Below, piece by piece: positions 39,270-51,010 of a stretch of 64,000 nucleotides of DNA (the first letter of the stretch is position 1; every line of letters starts with the position of its first letter). The stretch comes from Glandiceps talaboti (lineage: Eukaryota; Hemichordata; Enteropneusta; Spengelidae), in assembly GCF_964340395.1 (NCBI RefSeq), contig NC_135550.1, positions 19,695,176 through 19,759,175 of the forward strand. The letters run 5' to 3'. A program made the position numbers and the translations under genes. Below the pieces are notes generated by a model. That model searched no databases and was not told where the DNA came from. It saw only the letters and a list, made by a program, of their open reading frames with translations.

Positions 39270-40837
39270 GGCAGCTGTCATATCTTTATCTCTATATATC
39301 AGTAACCATGGTAACACCCTGCTATAAACATCTTCTCACATTTGTAGGGACATGCTTTAATTTCCATGAAAACAAAGATAATAAAAAACAAATTAAAAAA
39401 TTTGATTAATTTTATCTGACCACCATTTTTTTTTCAGCCATTGAAATACTCAAATGTGTACATTTGTGACGACATACCGGTATAGTTCAATATATCAGGA
39501 GAATTTAATACAGAGAGAAATACTTGATATCAATGAAATGAGAGAGATTTCAAAGTGAAAGAGACAGGGTAAACTATTTGCAGGATAATTAAGTTAACAG
39601 TAGTTCCTCTACGCTAGGATATGGACGCTAGTAATGATGAAATATTCGTCTGGTTTGAAATGAGCTGATTTAGTCACTGCTACAAGCAATGAAACTCAGC
39701 TATTTCCTTTGCCCTAGCTACTACAACCTCTGTCTACAGACATCAAATCAATGTCATTCGTATGTACTTATTTTCTCTTATTTGTGTATTTGATCTTATT
39801 TACAGCAGCTTATTTTGTACTCTATAAATGTATAGTCAAGTTTTCTATGCTACTCAGGTAAAAATCGGTGCAAAGTTATTTAACATATATTGCAACAAAA
39901 TATTTTATGTGTACTATGATATTTTCAGTTTGTTTTTGCACTCATTTTTTATGAGTCTAAAGTTTTATGCCGTTGTATGTGGAACTTTGTGTATGCTTAG
40001 TTTATTCAGCATTTTTCCCATTTTACAAGTACACCCCCCCACCATCTCATAGATACACCCCCTCCCATTGAAAAAAAAGGCTTTAAGGCAAATTTGGAAA
40101 AATATTGAATTTAAAAGAATTGACATAGAGATGCGAAATGTTCATTCCATTGAATGTAACTGGAAATAGATGATACGTTGAAATAAATGGATTGAAACAA
40201 GTTGAAAAAATATTGATATAGAGGTGTGAAAATGATGTGATGTGTTCATTCCAACATAACTGGAAATATAGCTACAACCAAAAAATGTTGTTTCCTTGGA
40301 AATAGATGATACAGTATATTCAGCCAGCTGACAAAAGAGTGTATGTCTACGTAGATATGTAGTCGCAGAAATAAATGGAATCATAACTTTAGAACGTGTA
40401 TTATCTATAAGAAAAGTTTTCTTGTACGTCTTTCACTATCAGCTTATGAATTTCTAAATTAATTCGAAACCATGATTTCTATACATGAGATAGCACTTCT
40501 TTAGTATTGAGCCAGTGCTGCCTGATTAAAAATTGCATTGGCTTTGAAAAGAAAATTCGCATGGTGTTATATTTTATTCCTCACTGCTTCCATCTCAGAA
40601 TTAGAGAAAGGAGAATAGATACATGCATATGAAATTCTGAAATTGAAAAATAAAATGAGGTTTTGCTTGGAGTGCTGTGAAATCTGACAGCAGTGTACTT
40701 TCATGGTAGAGCCGTTTAATGTGAGAATACAAGATTTCATAGTTTCATAAAATGTGAAGAAGGTGATTGATTAATCAGTTGGGAATGCATATATAGAGGA
40801 CCAAAGTCGATGCCATTGGGATGAACAGCGTTGAGAA
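39270..40837. other. Convergent intergenic spacer
   Basis: Lies between the 3' end of the plus-strand 100-residue gene and the 3' end of the candidate minus-strand gene. Repeated words GGAAATAGATGATAC and AATTGACATAGAG occur at 40070-40330. On the minus strand AATAAA (TTTATT on plus) is at 40573-40578. Confidence 0.45.
39380..39385 (+). terminator. Poly(A) signal of the 100-residue gene
   Basis: AATAAA 110 bases downstream of the TGA at 39267-39269. It supports the call of the last exon. Confidence 0.6.
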
Positions 40838-41019
40838 TTAACCACAATGTGAAATTGGAATCCTATCTTTGTTGCACTCCAACAGCTCCTTAAGACTGTA
40901 AAGTTCCTGATTTCTGGCATTCTCCTCCAGGGATACCCACGAACAGTCAGCTGAGAGACATTCATTATTGGTGGCTTTGACGAGGAAATTTGAAGCCGAC
41001 TTTATGACAAGTGAAGATG
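40838..41019 (-). CDS. Candidate terminal exon of an unrecognised minus-strand gene
   Basis: After an acceptor with a good pyrimidine tract (TTTTATCTTGTTCTAG) a 60-codon frame runs to TAA at 40840-40838. It contains NECLSADCSWVSLEENARNQ and, further on, LKELLECNKDRIPISHCG; four of its cysteines lie in two close groups. Third positions are often G or C (GCC ACC, CTG GAG GAG, CTG TTG GAG TGC), unlike the surrounding AT-rich DNA, which argues for real coding. An AATAAA on the same strand lies 260 bases downstream. The phase needs one base from the previous exon, which I could not find. The family is unknown. The 64-residue frame in another phase (40965-40771) is its shadow. Confidence 0.42.
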
Positions 41020-43160
41020 CTAGAACAAGATAAAATACTCGTTATGTACTTCATCAGAAGTTGAGTTCTATGACAGGTTATAATACATTGACAGCTTGAC
41101 TGATTATTACAAGGATTTCTAAGTAAACTGGGACTTGCACAGATCCAAACATGTTGGCTTCATTTGAATAAAGTGTCCTCACTTGAATGAATTTGTGATA
41201 ACGTAGAGTGACATTCGTTGATGGAGTGAAGGTGACAAAGACAGGGCTAAGGTGCTACTGTTATATTCATACGAATTCTTTTCATTACAATCCCACAAGT
41301 ATACATGACAAAAACAGATAAATAGTTTATAAGGCTCTAGAGTTGTTTTTGTAAAGCCATACACAGTGAACATGAATTCCCAGATGAACTTAGACTTATG
41401 GCCTACTTAATATTCATAAACATCCAAGTTTCATAGTGAACTAGCTAATATACACTTCATATTTCTACCAACTTATCACCTGAGCAAATGATACTAGACA
41501 CTAAAAGTAACATTCCTAACTAGTAAGATTGCATTCGGCCAAACATTTTTTTGACTTTACATTGTTTATAAATATACATACACAGACAAACAGACAGACA
41601 GACAGAGACAAACAAACAGACAGACACAGAAACTTTACCATACCTATAGCACCACTGAAGCTAATAGCGAGTCCAATAGCGTTAACAAACAGGTTACATC
41701 AAAAAAGTACTGTTGTAGTAAAAAATATTTGAAACAATATATCAAAAAAAGTAGGAAACACATATAAATTATTGTTTAATATTTTGACAAAAAAAAAGTG
41801 TGATGGCACAAAGCAGAAAGCTAAGATTTACTATTGAAGTACAATTGTTACTACATATGGCATATAATTTTAACCAAATCCTATTGCTTGCACAACCATA
41901 TGTACGTAAGAGGATTGAAAGTCTGGGGAACATAAATTCCTTTGATAAACCTCATAACCTGTCAGTTCATATTTTGATATGACTTTATTACATTATTTCT
42001 ACAACACTGGTCTATGAAATCAAAAGTTTAATAACAATTGCTAGAAAAAAATGTCTGTAATATTTATCAAGAAAGTCAAGTTGATGATAGTGAAATTGTC
42101 ATACTTTACAAATTATATAACAATATAGAAATCCAATAATATTCACAAAGTGTGCATAAAATACTGACTGACTGCTGCCTGTCACAGACAAAAGCCACAT
42201 AATACTGACAAAGTCTGCATAAAATACTGACTACTGGACATCACAGACAAAAGCCAGATATTATACTAAGTCTAGGATTAAGGCATTGTGCCTGCATTAC
42301 AGACCAGGGTTTTTTTCAATATCGTTTTGCTGTCTGCTGTTTATTAAAATCAAGTAAACTATTTTTCATATTCTAACTTTTTTTACCTTCCCTTTGTATA
42401 AACAACTCCACTTTTCTTTTTAACTGAAATTTTTTTTCTTAAACTTTGAATGTATATTTGTTTCTCTTATTTGTTCTTTTCCACCCTGTTTGTATTACTT
42501 TTTCTTTCTTTCTTAGATTGCATGTGGAAAATGAAATTCCAATGTCCTGCTTGTTTTGATCAATTTGGCAGTATACATATATCTGTATCGTTCACGAAGT
42601 GCAGGTAATACACCTGCTTTATATCATATAGTATTAAACAAAACATTCCAGGGAAGTTGGAGTGATCGCACTAGAACTGGAAATCTTAGAACTGCTGTTA
42701 AAAAAACTGCAGGCTACTACTCACGATGTGTGTGTAGTGTGTACTCAACAACCGATTTTATATGTCAACCTTTACATATTCACTAAATATTTAACAACAC
42801 AAAATATCAAAGTATGCATAAAATATTTTTGTTGGAGTATGTTTGCACAGATTTTTTCCTGAGTAGCATAGAAACCTCAACTACACATCAATACATATAT
42901 ATTCTGCATTATTATGTGATTCACGTCATAATCGTGAGTTATTTTTAAAAAATATTTGTGTGATATGTATAAAAGTGAATGATCAGAAACTAATATTTTT
43001 GTAACATATTTAATATTAGTTAAAGGTGCATAAAGCTGAGTCTATACATTTTATCTGGTGTAAATTCTGCTACCTATTAAAAGGTTCTAATAATACTCTA
43101 CTTACTGAATCTATTGCTATTGGCAGAACTCAAGCCAGGTATTCAGGGATGTTATTAACT
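41020..43160. other. Probable intron, no supported exon
   Basis: Contains a short CAGA-rich tract (41580-41630) and repeated words TACTGACTGACTG/CATAAAATACTGAC near 42160-42240. A plus-strand acceptor/donor pair at 42517-42605 is discussed among the rejected items. Confidence 0.35.
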
Positions 43161-43164
43161 TAGA

Positions 43165-43612
43165 ATCCAGTCTTGTGGGGATTTGCTGTCACTCTTCCCC
43201 TACCACGCCTGGCATTTCACTTTGATGGTTGTATAGTCAATCCTAAAATTAGATTATGATTTTCTGCAGTGACATTGAATATGGCAGCTCTGAGTTGGTT
43301 CTAATCATGTGGTGGTGCTACTAACGCCATCTCATACAGCTGGAAGAAATAAAACTCAATATTAAAGAATTTGTGCCTGTTTTCTGGCCATAGTTTCATT
43401 GAAACAGGTCATTAGCAAAATGCCAGGCGTGGTTGGGATGAAGTGAACAAAATGCCAGGCGTGGTTGGGGAGAAGCGAGAACAAAATGCCAGGCGTGGTT
43501 GGGGAGTAGTAACAGCAAAATGCCAGGCATGGTTGGGGAGACGTAAGAGCAAAATGCCAGGTGTGGTTGGGGAGTAGTGAGAACAAAATCCCCAAATGAC
43601 TAGATTCGAAGC
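43165..43612. mobile_element. MITE whose right arm has become a minisatellite
   Basis: The left arm at about 43165-43225 (GAATCCAGTC, GGGGATTT, CTTCCCCTACCACGCCTGGC) matches, inverted, the right end at about 43555-43612 (GCCAGGTGTGGTTGGGGAG, AAATCCCC, GACTAGATTC). At 43418-43590 the inner half of the right arm is repeated five times as a unit of about 34 bases (AAAATGCCAGGCGTGGTTGG core). The body has no frame. Confidence 0.7.
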
Positions 43613-43827
43613 TAGCATAGTATATATAAATGATTAAATGACATAATTTTGTATATGTATACTAACAGTTGAAGAAACCCCAAATATACCATCAACTATG
43701 CTAGTAATACCAGAGGATGATTTTTAATGCCATCAAAGGTATGCATTAGCATGAACATCATAATCTGTAATTAATATAAGGAGTCTAAGCAAGGTTTCAT
43801 TACCAAGTATTTTCATCCATTTAAAGC

Positions 43828-44364
43828 TGCACTAGCTGCAACTGGAAATTTTAAAATAAAAAATGTTTTGTTTAATAGATACAATCACTTACTTGTAATA
43901 TCATACTCTGATCAGTATTGAATCACCTGTGAGTGAATATATATTTTTTGTAGTTGTGCACATAATATGGTACAATAAATCAAATAAAAAAATGATTTTT
44001 GGGTCCACACCAGAAAGTCAATGCTCTCAATGGCGATCTTGATTTCAATCTGTTACTGCAGTACTTAAGGATAAGATCAACTATTGATTAACATGTACAA
44101 TGTCTAATTATTGGTATTTTAACAATCTTCCCAGTGAATAGATTGTGGTTGTCCGATTGATAAAAGATGCAACAGTTATAAACAAGCTCAGTTTTAACAT
44201 CAAAATCACATGTTCACTCAAGATTTAAACTTGCCACCACACAATGTACATATAATATTGACTACTAATTGACAGATACAATGTCTTCAAAGTAACTGAC
44301 CAATTTTTAGTGAATATATCTTTGGTTACTTGATGAAAAACATGTCCCAGTTGCAGCTAGTGCA
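43828..44364. mobile_element. MITE family A, copy 1 (537 bp)
   Basis: Perfect 18-bp terminal inverted repeats TGCACTAGCTGCAACTGG (43828-43845) and its inverse (44347-44364). TTAA lies a few bases outside each end (TTAAAGC and TATTAAA), so a TTAA target is possible. A second, diverged and inverted copy is at 49449. No coding frame. Confidence 0.78.
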
Positions 44365-44812
44365 TATTAAAAAAAAAGCTTTATAAAATTAGCCTCAGTC
44401 ACTTTCATAATACCATTTAATACAATATGAAATGTATTATAAACTTCAAGACTTACTATACAGTTAGCATATAGATTAGTGAATATTATCATTTGATTTT
44501 TTCTAATGATATTCAGACTTCTGTGCTTGTATCATAATATATAAGTTTTGATATCGCCATGGATGCTGGTACTCCTATTTCTGTCTGTGATTTACATGGT
44601 GATATACTGTCCCTGTTGTCTCTGTCAACATTAAATTTACCTTTGACTAGTCTTTTGACCTTTCTTTGTAACCTATAACTTACTCTTAAAAACCTATCAT
44701 TCTGGCCATAATTCCTAGCATTTTATACCTACATTTGTTATCATTATAAAGTGTGTGATTTGTAAGACGGTGTCATTTATACTTTGTGTCAAAGGAAATT
44801 GTAGGAAGTTAG

Positions 44813-44813
<1 letters not shown>

Positions 44814-44876
<63 letters not shown>

Positions 44877-45028
44877 ATGTGTGTCTGTCTGTCTGTATGT
44901 CTGTCTGTGTGTCTGCAGTCTATATGTACGTACTTATATGTGTGTATGTATGTATGTATGTATGTATGTATGTATATATGTATGTATGTATGTATATATG
45001 TATGTATGTATGTATGTATATGTATGAA
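44814..45028 (+). repeat. (TG)n, (CTGT)n and (TATG)n microsatellite
   Basis: About 30 TG units, a short CTGT tract, a bridge, then TATG units to about 45028. All three overlapping CVCV-type frames are artefacts. Confidence 0.95.
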
Positions 45029-46424
45029 TTTGATGCTTTAGAGAATATTCAATTCTATATATCCTCATCATGACATAACAGAACTAATGTTTTTGATAAG
45101 CAGATGGCTGTAATTCTTCATCTATACTACCAATTAAACTTAATACAGCACACTTCAGTGATTACTTAACCATTTAACAGTGTATGACATTCTCTCCCTA
45201 AATCAATGGAAATACTATAAACGACCAATTTCTCACTCTGAATAGCTCAATTTTGAAAAAATATGAGGAAAAGAAAGAACAGTAGTTTTATATCACTCAG
45301 ATCGGGTACTTCAATTGATATTTGAGTGAACTATGGCTGCCAACTAGTGATTTTAGTTCCCATTATTTTCTTATTCCTGGTATTTCTGTAGATGGCAATT
45401 TCGATCTAGCGAGAAGTATATAATATCGAAACTGTTGTAATGAGAGACAGCACAGCTGTGAGAGATCTTCATATAGACTTCACAATATAGTAGTAAAACT
45501 AGTTCAATTAAGAGATCTTGGCCTTTGACCTGACAAAATCTATTGTTTAGGCAATGAATAGCGACATGCATTGAATTCACTCAGCCACTGTTTTTTGAAG
45601 CCATGGCTAAAAATAGCAGCTGTCTGTAGGCTAAATTTAGTTGTGGACAAAGCTATTCAATATGTGATGTAGAATACATACCTATAGAGTCTACAGGCAG
45701 CAATTACTGCAGACTCAGTGTACAGTATAGATTGTGTACATGACTGTGTAGAACACACTGCAACATCCATACATCCTGCACAACACTTGAGCTGTATCAT
45801 CTAATGATATATGTGTATAATAGTTGTCATAAATATCATATCTGAAACAAGGGTTGTTTGATTTCATCTTTATGAATGATCATATTGATAAATTGTGTAG
45901 AGGTAAACGACCTCTTTTGAATCCAAGTCAAGTCTTGGTACGGCTGCATGTACATCTGTGTCTTTATACTAAGGTTTACCAACATCTATTGTACTGAAGG
46001 TGACAATTAATATCTAAACTATAGGGGTACTCTGACCCACAACTGTACTTCAAAGTAGGGATTCAAACAGAAGTGAACTATTTCAACATTTTAGAGGTTC
46101 AAAGATATGTTAATAACTAGCTACAAAGTTCCAGAGTCAATTCATACCACTTTCTAGATGATATTGAACACTAAAATTGTGTAAATTTCAACAGAATTTG
46201 ATGAGGACATTTTTGAAAGTAATTGGTTTCACCAGTAAAGTTACATTTGCAAAGATTCCAACATTTATCTTTGGTGATTTGAACATCTAAAAAAATAACA
46301 CTTTTTTTATTCTTATTGGTGGAGTCCATCCTTGTTTTTATAGTTGCAAGAATCAACAATATTAAAAATGGGTCACAAGGAAAGAAAGTTATGACATACT
46401 GGACAAAAAGTTTAATGAATTGCA

Positions 46425-46735
46425 GGACTGTAATAGAATTCTTAGAAAATTACTGGACTGTAATAGAATTCTTAGAAAATTACTGGACTGTAATAGAATT
46501 CTTAGAAAATTACTGGACTGTAGTAGAATTCTCAGGAAAAAAAGAAAATTACTGGACTGTAGTAGAATTTCCAGGAAAAAAAGAAAATTACTGAACTGTA
46601 ATAGAATTCTTAGAAAATTACAGGACTGTAATAGAATTCTTAGAAAATTACTGAACTGTAATAGAATTCTCAGGAAAAAAAGAAAATTACTGGACTGTAG
46701 TAGAATTTCCAGGAAAAAAAGTAAATTACGGGATT
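46425..46735 (+). repeat. 30/39-bp minisatellite, EcoRI site in most units
   Basis: Nine or ten units of TTACTGGACTGTAATAGAAT plus TCTTAGAAAA (30 bases), some with an extra AAAAAAAG-type insertion giving 39 bases. Because 30 and 39 are both multiples of three, two plus-strand frames stay open through the array (CNRILRKLLD repeats in one). Without flanking coding evidence I treat it as non-coding. Confidence 0.85.
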
Positions 46736-48302
46736 TTTAAAAATAAAATCTTGAACAACTTACAAAAAATAAGATGTACCAGGTTAATCATACATTTCTG
46801 TATTGATGTAAGAAGAATTATCAAATAAAACAGAAAATAGTGGAAACTGTCATTGTACATTCTCATAACAAGTAGAAAATATTTCTTTAATGAAATTTCT
46901 GCTAGTACCAGAGTAGTAGTAATGTATGGAATCCTCTCTCAATTTTGACACTGATCAAAGACAAAGTCGAATTTCGTTAATTAAATAATTTATTGTCAGA
47001 CTATCAAACTGGCTGTCAAGTCAACATAATACAATTTCACTCTTTTGGAAATTTGAAAATTATTATTACAATCATCATATCAATACATAAATAAATAAAT
47101 AAAAAGGTGAAAACATTTATAGAAAAATTATCCATGAGTGTCTTATAAATGGAACTTTAGTTTGAAAACATAAATTATTTACACATTGTGAGGTACTTGA
47201 GTGGTTCAATAGTTTCTCGTTAGCTTTTTGTTTAAAATTTGATTAAGTGAGAATTGGATTATTTGGTTTACTAAGTATGAACAAGTCACGTTGAATATTC
47301 ATCAGTATAAATACATGTGGCTATCATGCCTAACTAATATAATATTAGCAGTGTGCAATTTCTGAAGAAAAAAAATACAAAACTTAAAAAAACACAGATG
47401 TTTTGGATAGAGATTTAAAATAGTGAACTTTAGAGATAAGGTTGAACAGATCTCTAGGCTGCTTTTTTTTTCTTGCAAAATAAAAAGAGCATATAACACT
47501 AGAACAAGACATGACAATGTCAGTTATAGGTTTGCAATGACAGAGTGAGTTATTGATGAACGGTGTACACTAGTTTATGAGTCATTAGGGACACTATAAA
47601 ATACTCCCTGCTAGATTACAAAATGTTTACTTTGTTTATTTATTTATCTAAAAGATATATTTTTCTCCAAAGTGATATGAAATAGGGGACCCATATATTC
47701 TCGTGCTGTTGATTTAACATGAAAGGCTAATAGTGTCTTCAAAGGCCACGATCAAATTAATGAACAAAAAAAAAATCAACACAAGGGCACTTTAAAAATA
47801 CATCTAGAATATATTGTACACATATGAAAAAAGGGACTCCCGGAACTCTCTTTCTGGGAAACGAGTTGTAGAGAACGTGACTAGGTGGCTATAAGAGTGA
47901 TATTATCCTGTCAAATTTGTCGTGAAAAATTACACCTCAGTGATCGGTTTGATGCAAGTGTCAAATGAAAAGTTAAGCAGGGCTTTGTAATCTTCTTTTG
48001 TATTCATGAAAGCGTCATATTAGAAGGCTAGTTTTATCACTTCGTATACAATGAATACCTAGGAGCAATTACAGGCTTCTCCACATCACAACACAGGAGG
48101 ATAATGTGTGCGATCTGATAAAAAACAGACTGAATTCTTGGGTTACAAATTCTTGTTTGTTTCTTCCTGGTATTATTTTTGGATTCATTTCCTCATTGTG
48201 TATTATGTCAACAATCTGGAAAAAAAACGCAAGAAGATATGAATAATTCTGACTGATTTTTTTTGTACCATTTTATACGTATATGTTTATATATATAGTT
48301 GG

Positions 48303-48440
48303 TCAGTTGATGATTTCTCCAATCTCGTTAACACTGTGTATCAGAATTGCAATGTTTGATTTGGCATGAAAGCTGATAGAGTTTTCCAGTCTGAGTGATT
48401 TGTGGATTCTAAATCTGAGGTCTGGTCGGCTAGATAATCC
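48303..48440 (-). CDS. Weak candidate terminal exon, minus strand
   Basis: From an acceptor (ATTACTACTATCGTAG) a 45-codon frame runs to TGA at 48305-48303. It starts GLSSRPDLRFRIHKSLRLEN and ends HSVNEIGEIIN. The amino-acid mix (alternating charged and aliphatic residues) looks protein-like and the opposite strand is closed in most frames. There is no recognised domain and no poly(A) signal close by, and the relation to the exon at 40.8 kb is unclear (separate gene, or alternative end). Confidence 0.27.
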   Translation of the reverse strand, partial: GLSSRPDLRFRIHKSLRLENSISFHAKSNIAILIHSVNEIGEIIN

Positions 48441-49448
48441 CTACGATAGTAGTAATACACAATTTAACACACAAGACAATTACACACCACTGTAAATGCA
48501 AGTTACACCGATGACATTTCTTATAGTACAGGAAATGGTATGCACATCCACACATATTTCAACTAGGTTCATTTGAGACTCTCTCTCCCCTTGCCTTTTT
48601 ATCGATACATTTATTATCGGCTAGACTGTTGTCAAGTCCAGTGTTTGCTATCAAGACACCATTTGTCATGTCGTAATCGTTATCCATATCTGACAAGGCA
48701 ATATCCAGGTGTGGGGGGAAAGCACTTTATTTCATGATGTGACAAGGAAATCAATTTTACTCGACTCCTCACTCTGATAAGACACTACAAGCGACACATA
48801 CATATAACATTGACATTTCCAAGTCTGCCAATTTTGGTATAATCAGACAATTTCCGATGGCCTCTATATACAAATGTCAGACACTAATTTCTAAGTCAGC
48901 TGAGTGTGGGGGTTTGTTCAAATATTTACTCCACTTTGATGGTGTCAGGTAGCAGACACATGCAGCTAGCAAGGATAGAAAGCCCAAATGGTGTGAACAT
49001 ATACATAGGCTGTGATTGGAAGCAGTACATGTCATTTAAGATATGTGTTTTGTGTCAAACTCGGATCTTTTTGTGTATGTATATGAATGTCCAGTCATAC
49101 ACCAAATGGCAAGGCCACAAAGTCTAATTTATCACCAGACAAATTTTCATGGAAAGCAGAGTGTAGTGAAACAAAATATAGTTGACATGGTGATATTTAC
49201 AGGTACTGACTTTAGAACAGTTTGACAGTATAATTCATATCAATCAACAGAGTATACAATTCTTTTGTAATATTTATTTGCCACGCTGACAAACCCTTAG
49301 ACAAAGCAAACAGTTTGTTTGTCTATGACACACAAAAAGCTATGATTTATTTTGTCAGGCTCAAATAATACTTGCTACTGATTGTAAACAATAAAAAGCT
49401 ATATAATAAGGCTATAGTACAGATAAACTCTGAAGTCTTATTTGAAAC

Positions 49449-49810
49449 TGCACTAGCTGTGAGTGGGGTTTTATTGTTTCAATTTGACAACCAACAATAT
49501 ATATTCACTGAAAATTGTTAAAATACCAGTAATTAGACACTGTACATGTTGATAGGTTGATTATATCCATACATAGTACACAGTGATTGGTTAAAATTTG
49601 GACTGCATTTAAGAGCAATGATTTTGGATGTTGACCCTAAAAAAACCAGTTTGATTTGATATCTTACACCATACTATGTGTACTGCTACACAAATATGTT
49701 TACACACAGGTTATTTAATACTGTACAGGTAGGGTGTAGAATAGTATGAGTATAAAGTCTTTATATCGAACAAAACAGTTTTAAAAAAAGTTCCAGTTGC
49801 AGTTATTAAA
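49449..49810. mobile_element. MITE family A, copy 2 (diverged, inverted)
   Basis: Ends TGCACTAGCTGTGAGTGG and CCAGTTGCAGTTAT correspond to the ends of the 43.8-kb copy. Internal words such as TGTTAAAATACCAGTAATTA and GTACATGTTGATA match it in reverse orientation. Shorter and decayed. Confidence 0.65.
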
Positions 49811-50439
49811 TACAGGTTCAACTTGTTGTAAGTTGTAAAGTGTTGGATGATTTTTATCGATCACTACAGAAGCTGTAAAACCCTACTAAAATTCAGTCAA
49901 AATTTTTATTTTTAAACTCAAATGTGCTCATTAGGAAGTGAACATATGGAATTGTAGTGATAGATGCCTGTATCTCACCATGCATATCATTCCACTGTTA
50001 CATTCATCTGCAGTTTAGAAGCATTTGCTGTTGACCCTGACATTTACCTTGAAGGTGAAGGTCAATGGTCCACAATAAATGCACACTTGAAAATGTCAAT
50101 ATTGAATTAAGACACTGTTGAGATTTAATATACAATTAAGGTAGAGAGCCAAAGATAGATTTTCAAATAATACAGCTTGGAAAAATGGCCATCATTTTCC
50201 ATATTTGGTGATAAAAATCATTACAATCACAAGGCAGTCTTTGTTTCAGATTTGAATAAAATCTGACTGTGGATGGCAACGAAGTACTGGATTTCTGTGA
50301 ATGTTGATATATTGCACCAGAGAACATCATTTTCAAAAAGTTGTAAGCTTTAATACCCAAGACTTCTATATGCCAAAATGGTTGCAAATATTAAAGAAAC
50401 ATGTAAGACAAAATCTAACACCCTCTAAATGTAGTTATA

Positions 50440-51010
50440 TATGATAACATTGTACATTTCTGTACATCAAATAGGTACATTAGTTATAGCAATGTACAGT
50501 TGTCTATATCAGTTAGTAGTTAGGTACACTCTGACATGTATTGTAAGTTGCACACAACATGCACTGTAACAAATTGAATGTATTGTTGTCCATATCAGGT
50601 ATACTGTAACAGTGTATCATAAGTTGCACACTCACTCACTCACTTTTAGGTACATGTAGATACACTGTTACATGTATAGTAATGTGAATGTTAGTTTAAT
50701 AGGTAGATACACTGTAACAATATATTGTTGTCTGTATCAGTTAGTAGTTAGGTACACCATAACAATGTATTATAAGTAGCATACATCAGTTTTAGGTATA
50801 AATACATTGACACAATGTATTGTTGTCTAAATCAGTAAATAGTTAGGTACATAGTAACAATGTATTGTTGAAGCTACATACATCAGTTTTAGGTACAGAT
50901 ACACTGTAACAAAGTACTGTTGTTTAAGTACACAGTAACAATTATGTATTGTGAGTTGCATATATCAGTTGTACTTTAATAGGTAGATACTGTTACTCTA
51001 TACAGAATAT
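50440..51010 (+). repeat. Diverged tandem repeat (AGGTACA..GTAACAATGTATTG)
   Basis: Phrases TTAGTAGTTAGGTACA, CACTGTAACAATGTATTG and CATCAGTTTTAGGTA(C/T)A alternate some eight times with a period of about 60-70 bases. Old and indel-rich. Confidence 0.65.

Noticed and set aside
42517-42605. Possible plus-strand internal exon (KMKFQCPACFDQFG)
   Set aside because: Good acceptor and donor, but no neighbouring exon in a compatible phase and no domain; the phase is wrong for the 100-residue gene.
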